In this document: piece after piece, positions 1-5,276 of the stretch | Numbering within the stretch: the first letter of the stretch is position 1 | How the letters are laid out: each line of letters starts with the position of its first letter | Source: Glaciecola sp. UBA1851 | Lineage (GTDB): Bacteria > Pseudomonadota > Gammaproteobacteria > Enterobacterales > Alteromonadaceae | Assembly (NCBI GenBank): GCA_002338515.1 | Contig: DDIL01000074.1 | Span: 18,506-23,781 of the forward strand | Length of the DNA stretch: 5,276 nt | Direction: 5' to 3' | Notes under the pieces: model-generated | What the model saw: only the letters and a program-made list of their open reading frames with translations | What the model was told of the DNA's origin: nothing | Database searches by the model: none | Translations under genes and position numbers: made by a program

Positions 1-147
1 CAAATAGGCAAATAAAGTATTCGGTTAAACAATACCAGCCTGTCAAAACAAGGTCTTACATTGTTTTATGTACTACTTATTATATTTTCTAAAGATTTTT
101 AAAAAAAATTAATGTATTGAAACTTTATGCCGTTACAGATTATGGGG

Positions 148-176
148 ACGACTTTTTAAAAATTTTTGGCTATAAT
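148..176 (+). promoter_or_regulatory. Candidate sigma-70 promoter for the 318-572 gene
   Basis: A perfect -10 hexamer TATAAT lies at 171-176. Seventeen bases upstream, at 148-153, is ACGACT, which matches the consensus -35 only in its central GAC. Transcription would begin near 183 and leave a leader of about 135 bases before the start codon at 318. The weak -35 box suggests modest strength or help from an activator. The call rests on consensus matching alone, in AT-rich DNA where such matches arise by chance. Confidence 0.45.
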
Positions 177-197
177 ATTTACGCAGTTAGTCAAAAA

Positions 198-228
198 GGT
201 GGCTGGCTAAATAACGTAGCCTTAACCA
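198..228 (+). other. Hairpin in the 5' leader of the 318-572 gene
   Basis: GGCTA (205-209) pairs perfectly with TAGCC (217-221) around the seven-base loop AATAACG. Outside it, GGT (198-200) can pair with ACC across a small internal loop. If transcription starts near 183, this would be the first structure in the leader. There is no T-run after it, so it is not a terminator, and it does not match a riboswitch class that I recognise. It may have no function. Confidence 0.3.
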
Positions 229-317
229 AATGATATAGGGTGCCATATTATTTACGAACTATTTTGTTTAGAAATTTGCAGAGAAACTATGCTTTTTAGA
301 AGCAAAGGAGCGGATAA

Positions 318-572
318 ATGAATATTCCTTCACATTTTCTTCCAATTAATAATATCCGAGTAAAACCGGCTAAAAAGGCTTCAGTGTCTTTTGAAAAATC
401 AGACTCAAACACAGATGCTACACAACAAGAGATCATTACACCCCAAGAAGCTAGAGATAAACGCAAAGGCGAAGATAGGCGTAAACGTAATATCAAGCCC
501 CTTTTAGACACGCGTTCTGGTAGAGATAGGCGTTATGATAAAAACCGGCAATCAATAGATATCAAGGCCTAA
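318..572 (+). CDS. Small basic hypothetical protein with repeated DRR motifs
   Basis: This encodes an 84-residue protein of unknown function. The start is well supported: AAGGAG at 305-310 lies seven bases before the ATG. There is no signal peptide or membrane segment, so it should be cytosolic. The N-terminal half is polar and probably disordered. The second half is rich in Arg, Lys and Asp, with KGEDRRKR around residues 50-57 and, after a PLLDTRSG stretch, GRDRR around residues 69-73. The spaced DRR pair around a 'LLDTRSG' core looks like a conserved short motif rather than random charge; I recall similar small proteins in marine gammaproteobacteria but can name no function. Nucleic-acid or acidic-partner binding would fit the charge, but that is a guess. 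The next gene begins 36 bases downstream on the same strand and may be co-transcribed. Confidence 0.8.
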   Translation: MNIPSHFLPINNIRVKPAKKASVSFEKSDSNTDATQQEIITPQEARDKRKGEDRRKRNIKPLLDTRSGRDRRYDKNRQSIDIKA

Positions 573-608
573 TAAAGCTAACTATCTAAAATAATAATAA
601 GAATAAAA

Positions 609-872
609 ATGAAAAATTGGTGCTCTATACTACTACTTACACTAGGACTATTGGTGTTTAGTGTTTTTGCTCATGCTGCAAGTGGCAGAATACCATGGCA
701 TTTATATTTGATTGGTATGGGCATTATTTCTACTATCATCGCTATTATCATAACGTCCCGGAAGAAAAATTTAGAAAATATGGGTATCCGCATTCTTGTA
801 TGGGGAGTATATTTTTGGATAGTGACGTTTATTCAACTTATATTGTTATCATTAATATATGTGTTGGTTTAA
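609..872 (+). CDS. Small inner-membrane protein of unknown function
   Basis: This encodes an 87-residue, very hydrophobic protein. Residues about 5-23 form a hydrophobic segment ending in AHA followed by A-S-G, which could be a cleaved signal peptide or a first membrane helix. A second helix spans about 31-49 and a third about 62-86. Between them lies a short basic loop (SRKKNLENMGIR), expected to be cytoplasmic by the positive-inside rule. If the first segment is cleaved, the mature protein is a two-helix hairpin. No catalytic motif is visible and I recognise no family. The ribosome binding site is poor: only AATAAGAATAAAA precedes the ATG, so translation may be weak or partly coupled to the gene ending at 572. 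A 207-base reading frame overlapping it at 695-901 is a shadow. Confidence 0.7.
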   Translation: MKNWCSILLLTLGLLVFSVFAHAASGRIPWHLYLIGMGIISTIIAIIITSRKKNLENMGIRILVWGVYFWIVTFIQLILLSLIYVLV

Positions 873-958
873 TGCCAACAGGCCATAGACGCCAATTCTA
901 AAATTAAAAATATAATGTAATTTAAATCATTATAATTAACCCTACTGTGGACAATAAA

Positions 959-1528
959 ATGAAATACATAATATTACTTTTCTCAATCTTATTAGCATCA
1001 TGCTCAGCAACAAATGGGATTTCATTTTATTCATTAGATAACGCCGAACTTGAATCTGTTGTTAAACAAAACCTACCTAAATTAACCAAAGAACTGAAAA
1101 TCTTACGTTTACCAGTCAACTTTTCTGTTGAAAATGTCGACGTTAAAATAGGTCCGGATAATAGACAAGTCATCGCGCTTAACTTAGAGGCTAAAGCCAA
1201 TGTGTCTGCTTTTGTAATAAATTATCCTGTTTATATGCAATTGAATGTGGAAGGGAGCCCATACTTTAATAGTAACGAAGATGCTATTTATCTAAAAGAT
1301 GTAAACTTAAAGAGTGCAAGCGTTGATGCGGGAGCCTACAAAGGCAGCTTATCTGCGTTGAATAAAGAGGCATTAAAAATTGTTAACGACTATTTAGATG
1401 AAAATCCTATCTACACACTCGATAAATCTGATCCTACTCAATCTCTCTTGAGCAAAATACCATTAGACTTAAAAATACAGGAAAATTCAATCAAACTAAC
1501 GCCTATGCTAAGTAAGCCATCGAACTAA
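959..1528 (+). CDS. DUF1439 (YceB-like) lipoprotein
   Basis: This encodes a 189-residue predicted lipoprotein. The signal peptide runs from MKYI to the lipobox L12-A13-S14-C15, so Cys15 would be lipidated; Ser at the next position, rather than Asp, predicts sorting to the outer membrane. The mature part resembles E. coli YceB (DUF1439): an early Y-S-L segment, L-x-LP-V with alternating V-x-V-x-IG strands, the block AIYLKDV at about 109-115, a following N-Y-L-x-x-NPIYTL element, and a final strand ending in KLTPM. Length is close to the family's usual 185 or so. A GTG at 947 would add four residues (MDNK), but I prefer the ATG at 959 because GTGGA lies at the right distance to serve as its ribosome binding site and the signal peptide is then standard. 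The family's molecular role is unknown; a lipid- or ligand-binding role is only suspected. Confidence 0.9.
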   Translation: MKYIILLFSILLASCSATNGISFYSLDNAELESVVKQNLPKLTKELKILRLPVNFSVENVDVKIGPDNRQVIALNLEAKANVSAFVINYPVYMQLNVEGSPYFNSNEDAIYLKDVNLKSASVDAGAYKGSLSALNKEALKIVNDYLDENPIYTLDKSDPTQSLLSKIPLDLKIQENSIKLTPMLSKPSN

Positions 1529-1579
1529 CATATGTCAGTTCCCCATGTCTAGCTTTAATTCACTAAATCTATAATACAA

Positions 1580-1608
1580 TTGAAATATATTTTTTTATAT
1601 TATATGTT
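1580..1608 (+). promoter_or_regulatory. Candidate promoter of the lipoprotein-pagL unit
   Basis: TTGAAA at 1580-1585 matches five of six -35 consensus bases. Seventeen bases later, TATGTT at 1603-1608 matches four of six -10 bases. The spacer contains a seven-T run. Transcription would begin near 1615, giving a leader of about 48 bases. A separate TATAAT at 1570-1575 has no usable -35 box. The gap is so AT-rich that chance matches are likely. Confidence 0.4.
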
Positions 1609-1629
1609 TACTTAAACGTTTCAGACTTC

Positions 1630-1643
1630 ATTCATTAATGAAT
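1630..1643. promoter_or_regulatory. Perfect 14-bp palindrome, possible operator
   Basis: ATTCATTAATGAAT is perfectly self-complementary and ends 19 bases before the ATG at 1663. It lies just downstream of the candidate promoter at 1580-1608, a position where a dimeric repressor could block transcription. A smaller palindrome, AAACGTTT, sits at 1614-1621. The sequence does not match an operator I can name, and AT-rich palindromes also occur by chance. Confidence 0.3.
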
Positions 1644-1662
1644 AAGCTTAATATAGGAAAGT

Positions 1663-3903
1663 ATGATGATACGGACTTTACTCTGCATTTTAACCTTATT
1701 ATTTGTTGTTGCTTGCGGCGGCGGTAGTTCAAGCAATGAGCCTAATACGCCTGAACCACCTCCACAGTCAGTGGTCCCCCAACTTTCTTTTACAAGCAAC
1801 ATCAACGAACAAACAGGCTCTGTTAATGAAGGCGATACCGTTACGTTTTCCGCAAATGTACTAAACACAACACAGCCGGCTACCTTTACATGGCAGCAAA
1901 CTTTTGGCCCGCCAGTTGAACTCATTGTGAGCCCAGACGGCAGCGAAATTACATTTGTTGCGCCCAATATTTTCCAAGTTGATTCTCAGATTATTGAATT
2001 GCAAGTTAATGCGGTAGTAGGTGGAATCGATAGTGGTAGTTATGGGGCCAGTATAAACATCATTAATGAGAAAAATTTTATTGATTTTGGTAGTGAAAAT
2101 TCAACGCTTATTTTAGGTACAGCCGAAAGCACTTTACAGTTAATGAACGTCGTTCAAACAATTGTGGAAATGCAAGTATTTAAAAACAAAGATATATCAT
2201 TATGCAATTACGATAGCGTTGAAACACTTGATTTAATTGATAACGACCAAGATAGCAACTTATCAACCGGTGATACGCTTAAATTTAGCCTTGAGCAATG
2301 CTCGCTTTTGGCATTATCAGCTCAAGGATATGGAAGAATTAGTATTGATATAGTCGAATATGACGAAACAAACCAACGCTTAGAAATGCTTGTTGATTTT
2401 TCACGTTTCTTTATTAATGATTTTAGTCAAGAATTTAGCATAGATGGCATGTTAAATATGGTTATAGACGAATCTAATAATCAACTCACGCAAACAGTCA
2501 GTAACAATCAAGCGGTTCAATTTAAATCGAATGAACAAACATTCGCGACACTCAATGAAAGCGCAATCACCCGAATATTTGACTATAACAATGCCCAGTT
2601 TAGTGTCTTGATTAACGCTAGAATGCTTGATTTCAGTGGAAGCGAAGAGCTTACTGTTACTCAAATTCAGCCTTTCTCGGGCGACATTAACGAAGGGCCA
2701 AACTCAGGACAACTGCAAGTTTCTAATTCCCTCGACTCATTTACTCTAGAGGCAACGATACCCGCTGTAGAAAGTGAGTTTATATTTGAAGGCAATGGCA
2801 CTGAATTAGAATGGTATTGGTTCAATTACTTGGAAGGAACCTTATTTAATTATTTAGATACAAATTATTGGCAAAATAATGGCAATCAAGGATTTAAGCT
2901 AGTGGGTTTGGTTAGGTCTGTTTTTAATAATGAAGAAAACACTGCTTTTCAATTTTTGTTTAATAGAAAGCTGGATCCGAGAAGTGATGAACTAATCGAA
3001 TTTAATAATCAGATAATACCCTTCGATTCAATTAATTTAATAGCGGAAACTCAAGGCGCCATATTAAACATTACGCAACCTGAAAGTGTATTTTTAGAGT
3101 CAGGTGGAAAGTATTTTATGCGGGGATATAATGTTGTGAGTGAAAATCTTCAAACAACACCAATAAGCAGTTATTCGATTTCAACTCAAACTGACGTTAT
3201 CCCAATTATTAAGGGCACATCTATCGCATATAGAGAAAATGACTATCCAACGGTAAATGCAAGTAACACGCTAGTTAATACTGGAGAAATAGAGAGTTAT
3301 GAATGGTTTGAAGTAACGAATTTTGGCGTAGTGTTTGATACACCTAATGCTGAAACAACCTCCATTAGTATTCCAGATAACATAATAGCAGATGTCAAAG
3401 TGGGTCTAAAGGTTACGAATAATCAAGGGGTAGTGGGAGAAGCTAGACAATCACTTAGCTATATTCCGCTTGGTACAAACTATGTCTTACTAGATAGCGG
3501 CCCCAATGAATACATTGGTCAAGGACAACAGTGGGTAATAGTTGATGATAACTCTTTTGTTCTCAGATTCGCGGAGTTTTATGAAAACGCGATTGATCTG
3601 CGTATAAATAATGATGATTTCTTTTTTATGAATATAGCACCTAAAGCAGGCGAAGTGTTAAGTGTTGGAGTTTATGAGGACGCTAACAGATTCCCTTTCC
3701 AAGATACTAACAAAGAAGGCTTTGATTTTTCTGGTGCTGGTAGAGGTTGTAATAGGTTAACAGCAAACTTTGACATATTAGAATTTACCGTTTTAGATGG
3801 TGAAATACAAAGTTTAGCCGTCGACTTTATCCAATATTGCGAAAACTTTGATACTCCACTAAAAGGAAAAGTACGTATAAACTCTAATTTAAATATTAAT
3901 TAG
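1663..3903 (+). CDS. Large multidomain surface lipoprotein with PKD/Ig-like domains
   Basis: This encodes a 746-residue predicted lipoprotein. The signal peptide ends in the lipobox V15-V16-A17-C18, followed by GGGSSS and a Pro-rich linker to about residue 39; Gly after the Cys predicts outer-membrane sorting. Residues about 40-135 look like a PKD/REJ-type beta-sandwich (EGDTVTFSA, TFTWQQ, ITFVAP). About 140-400 is beta-rich and unrecognised; it holds an EF-hand-like loop D193-D195-D197-N199-S201-D204 flanked by Cys181 and Cys213, a possible disulfide pair. About 418-500 resembles a bacterial Ig-like (Big_5-type) fold. About 512-600 is a second PKD-like domain. Residues 607-746 form a separate conserved-looking module containing LDSGPNEYIGQGQ, RFPFQ (676-680), GRGCN (693-697) and FIQYC (to Cys726). 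No catalytic motif is evident, so adhesion, binding or scaffolding is inferred. AGGA at 1655-1658 is four bases from the first ATG and seven from the second (1666), so either Met may start it. The next gene follows after 11 bases. Confidence 0.88.
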   Translation: MMIRTLLCILTLLFVVACGGGSSSNEPNTPEPPPQSVVPQLSFTSNINEQTGSVNEGDTVTFSANVLNTTQPATFTWQQTFGPPVELIVSPDGSEITFVAPNIFQVDSQIIELQVNAVVGGIDSGSYGASINIINEKNFIDFGSENSTLILGTAESTLQLMNVVQTIVEMQVFKNKDISLCNYDSVETLDLIDNDQDSNLSTGDTLKFSLEQCSLLALSAQGYGRISIDIVEYDETNQRLEMLVDFSRFFINDFSQEFSIDGMLNMVIDESNNQLTQTVSNNQAVQFKSNEQTFATLNESAITRIFDYNNAQFSVLINARMLDFSGSEELTVTQIQPFSGDINEGPNSGQLQVSNSLDSFTLEATIPAVESEFIFEGNGTELEWYWFNYLEGTLFNYLDTNYWQNNGNQGFKLVGLVRSVFNNEENTAFQFLFNRKLDPRSDELIEFNNQIIPFDSINLIAETQGAILNITQPESVFLESGGKYFMRGYNVVSENLQTTPISSYSISTQTDVIPIIKGTSIAYRENDYPTVNASNTLVNTGEIESYEWFEVTNFGVVFDTPNAETTSISIPDNIIADVKVGLKVTNNQGVVGEARQSLSYIPLGTNYVLLDSGPNEYIGQGQQWVIVDDNSFVLRFAEFYENAIDLRINNDDFFFMNIAPKAGEVLSVGVYEDANRFPFQDTNKEGFDFSGAGRGCNRLTANFDILEFTVLDGEIQSLAVDFIQYCENFDTPLKGKVRINSNLNIN

Positions 3904-3914
3904 TTAGACTCTTC

Positions 3915-4538
3915 ATGAACATTACATTCAGTCGTATTTTAAAAACAAGAAAAAATGCGACTTTTCCCTTTTTTACGGCAATACTTTTACTTATTTTTTC
4001 TTTGGGCGCTCATGCTTCAATAAGTAATTCAATTAGTGTATTAAAAGAAAGCAAATGGTCTCTTGAAAATATTAGTGTACGCGCTCGATTTGCTGAACGA
4101 ACCTTTCTAGGAAATGATGCGCCTGAAAATTTCAATGCATTTGATTTTTCGGCTAACTTCAAATTACCTTATACGCTTTATAAAGCCGATGATTGGGAGT
4201 TAGGAACAAACCTCATGGCAAGTGTTGGTATGTTAAAAGGATTTGAAAATAGCGCACTGCTGGCATCTGCCATTCCAGAATTTATTCTACGCTCAAACAC
4301 AGGATTGTTTACTGCAAATGCCGGTTTTGGATTAGCGGCATTTAGTCGGCATAAATTTGGGGTACAAGATTTTGGTGGGCCTGTTCAGTTTGCAATAACC
4401 TTTGGAGCAACTTGGGAACTTTCCAAACACATCCGGATGGGTTATCGTTTTCAACATTATTCAGATGGCAGAACATATGGACGAGATACAATAGGCGCAG
4501 ACCTTCATATGATAGAGTTATATTATCAATTTAGATAA
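3915..4538 (+). CDS. pagL: PagL-like lipid A 3-O-deacylase (acyloxyacyl hydrolase family)
   Basis: This encodes a 207-residue outer-membrane protein related to Pseudomonas aeruginosa PagL, which removes the 3-O-linked acyl chain of lipid A. A signal peptide with a long basic N-region ends at AHA34, before Ser35. The remainder alternates as beta strands. The segment AGFGLAAFSRHKFG followed by GPVQFAITFGATWEL corresponds to the family's AGIGVAAFSG and later strands, and GYRFQHYSDG contains the catalytic H-x-S as His181 and Ser183. The third catalytic residue is probably Glu201 in MIELYYQF, the last strand, which ends in the aromatic-rich pattern usual for outer-membrane barrels. The His-Glu distance is 20 residues against 14 in P. 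aeruginosa PagL, and Asp184 replaces the usual Asn. No Shine-Dalgarno is visible; with only 11 bases after the upstream stop, translation is probably coupled to the lipoprotein gene. Family assignment is firm; activity is inferred. Confidence 0.88.
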   Translation: MNITFSRILKTRKNATFPFFTAILLLIFSLGAHASISNSISVLKESKWSLENISVRARFAERTFLGNDAPENFNAFDFSANFKLPYTLYKADDWELGTNLMASVGMLKGFENSALLASAIPEFILRSNTGLFTANAGFGLAAFSRHKFGVQDFGGPVQFAITFGATWELSKHIRMGYRFQHYSDGRTYGRDTIGADLHMIELYYQFR

Positions 4539-4574
4539 TAGCAGGCAGTTTGCAATTTACCGTCCTGCTATTTT
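4537..4574 (+). terminator. Probable rho-independent terminator after the pagL-like gene
   Basis: AATAGCAGG (4537-4545) pairs perfectly over nine bases with CCTGCTATT (4564-4572), around an 18-base loop. TTTT at 4571-4574 partly overlaps the right arm and is followed by C. The left arm overlaps the last two bases of the TAA stop at 4536-4538. The long loop and short T-run make it imperfect, but its place in the 55-base gap between convergent genes supports the call. It may act weakly on the opposite strand too, for the gene ending at 4594. Confidence 0.6.
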
Positions 4575-4593
4575 CAGCCAATATATTATAGTG

Positions 4594-5276
4594 TTATGCC
4601 AACATTCCACCGTCAACAATCACACTTGCGCCCGTAGTATAACTACTTGCATCTGACACTAGATAAAGCACCGTACCCGCCATTTCATCAGGACTAGCGA
4701 CTCTGCCTAATGGGATAACTTTTAACGCGGTTTTTAATATATGATCATTGGTGGTTAATGCCGAGGCAAACTTCGTATCTGTCAATCCAGGTAACAAAGC
4801 ATTCACTCGAATATTTAAGCTACCACATTCTTTAGCAAATGACTGAGTCATGCTAATCACAGCCGCTTTAGTAATGGAATAAATTCCCTGCATATCACCT
4901 GGACGAATACCATTAACTGATGCTGTATTTAAAATGACACCGCCACCCTGCTCTTTCATCATATTTCCAGCCGCTATCGACATAAAGAAATAACCGCGAA
5001 TGTTTACATCTACTGTTTTCGCATAGGCCGCTAAATCGGTATCGAGTATATGCCCAAAATAAGGGTTAGCAGCCGCATTATTGACCAAAATATCAATACG
5101 CCCAAATTCGTTTTTAATATGTTCAAAAATAGCGCCAATTTGGCTCATCTCACCAACATGGCATGCAAAAGCAGAGGCTTTACCGCCATCAGCAACAATA
5201 GAATCAGCTACCGCTTGGCAAGCTTCTATTTTTCTACTTGAAACAATTACATGCGCGCCTTTCGATGCTAATAATC
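4594..5276 (-). CDS. Short-chain dehydrogenase/reductase (SDR), N-terminus outside the window
   Basis: This is a classical SDR, an NAD(P)-dependent oxidoreductase. The frame stays open to the right edge, giving 226 complete codons; roughly 25-30 N-terminal residues, including the TGxxxGIG cofactor motif, lie outside. The ATG at 5148 is internal, because the frame upstream encodes typical SDR sequence (LLASKGAHVIVSSRK). Then come NNAA (the usual NNAG with a Gly-to-Ala change), D-V-N with the catalytic Asn, the catalytic Ser in NTASVNG (codon 4918-4920), Y-S-I-T-K with the catalytic Tyr (4879-4881) and Lys (4867-4869), the PG motif in LLPGLTDT, and the C-terminal YTTGASVIVDGG. Ser-to-Tyr spacing of 13 is normal, so it should be active. 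The NPYFGH segment and overall pattern recall DHRS4-like carbonyl reductases; substrate cannot be told from sequence. It converges on the pagL-like gene, so the two are separate units. Confidence 0.94.
   Translation of the reverse strand, partial: LLASKGAHVIVSSRKIEACQAVADSIVADGGKASAFACHVGEMSQIGAIFEHIKNEFGRIDILVNNAAANPYFGHILDTDLAAYAKTVDVNIRGYFFMSIAAGNMMKEQGGGVILNTASVNGIRPGDMQGIYSITKAAVISMTQSFAKECGSLNIRVNALLPGLTDTKFASALTTNDHILKTALKVIPLGRVASPDEMAGTVLYLVSDASSYTTGASVIVDGGMLA

Noticed and set aside
45..67. AAAACAA/TTGTTTT inverted repeat that could be a terminator
   Set aside because: The seven-bp stem is nearly all A-T and no T-run follows, so it would be unstable and not terminator-like.
3..92. 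Open frame from the left edge ending at TAA 90-92, possibly the tail of an upstream gene
   Set aside because: Only 29 residues, of no recognisable family and typical of AT-rich DNA; it cannot be told from chance without sequence to the left.
117..143. TTGAAA at 117-122 as the -35 box of a second upstream promoter
   Set aside because: The best -10 partner (GATTAT, 138-143) has a spacing of 15 and only four matching bases.
183..260. Cyclic-di-GMP riboswitch in the leader of the first gene
   Set aside because: The GGCTGGCT...GTAGCC region loosely recalled such an aptamer, but the conserved GGCAAA and GCAAAG elements are missing.
862..880. TGTTGG/CCAACA hairpin across the stop codon of the 609-872 gene, as a terminator
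   Set aside because: The six-bp stem is perfect but is followed by GGCCATAG with no T-run; at most a weak RNA structure.
695..901. Overlapping 68-residue plus-strand reading frame
   Set aside because: It is out of frame with the 609-872 membrane protein gene, and its product shows no domain or plausible start signal.
911..936. Two TATAAT hexamers (911-916 and 931-936) as promoters of the DUF1439 gene
   Set aside because: Neither has a -35 box with more than three consensus matches at normal spacing; the region is very AT-rich. A promoter here remains possible but unsupported.
1635..1967. Minus-strand frame of 110 residues over the start of the lipoprotein gene
   Set aside because: Its sequence is the complement of the signal peptide and first domain of a well-supported gene; it is a shadow.

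Overview
The window looks like chromosomal DNA of a low-GC marine gammaproteobacterium, most likely of the Alteromonadales (Glaciecola/Paraglaciecola type). The reasons are its AT-rich intergenic DNA, a YceB-like DUF1439 lipoprotein (a family found mainly in gammaproteobacteria), a 'CGGGSS'-type surface lipoprotein and a PagL-like outer-membrane enzyme. The genus is an inference from gene style, not from a marker gene. I see no rRNA, tRNA, CRISPR array, insertion sequence or phage gene.

Layout. Positions 1-317 hold no convincing gene; they carry a good promoter candidate (perfect TATAAT at 171-176) and a leader with a small hairpin. Five plus-strand genes follow. The first (318-572) is a small, very basic cytosolic protein with repeated DRR motifs. 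The second (609-872) is an 87-residue inner-membrane protein. The third (959-1528) is a DUF1439/YceB-like lipoprotein. After a 134-base AT-rich gap with a promoter candidate and a perfect 14-bp palindrome comes a 746-residue multidomain lipoprotein (1663-3903). Only 11 bases after its stop lies a PagL-like lipid A 3-O-deacylase (3915-4538). A hairpin followed by TTTT sits at the end of that gene. A convergent, truncated short-chain dehydrogenase/reductase (4594 to the right edge, minus strand) closes the window.

How the genes fit together. Four of the five plus-strand products are predicted to be exported or membrane-bound, so this is an envelope-related neighbourhood. The clearest functional unit is the lipoprotein plus PagL-like pair, which is probably one transcript: a large, probably outer-membrane-anchored beta-rich lipoprotein with an EF-hand-like calcium loop, made together with an outer-membrane enzyme that would trim lipid A. 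The PagL-like protein keeps the catalytic His, Ser and Glu, but its Glu lies 20 rather than 14 residues after the His, and the Asn after the Ser is Asp. The SDR belongs to a separate transcription unit that begins outside the window. Nothing here amounts to an obviously new system; the lipoprotein-PagL pair and the lipoprotein's uncharacterised C-terminal domain are the best leads.
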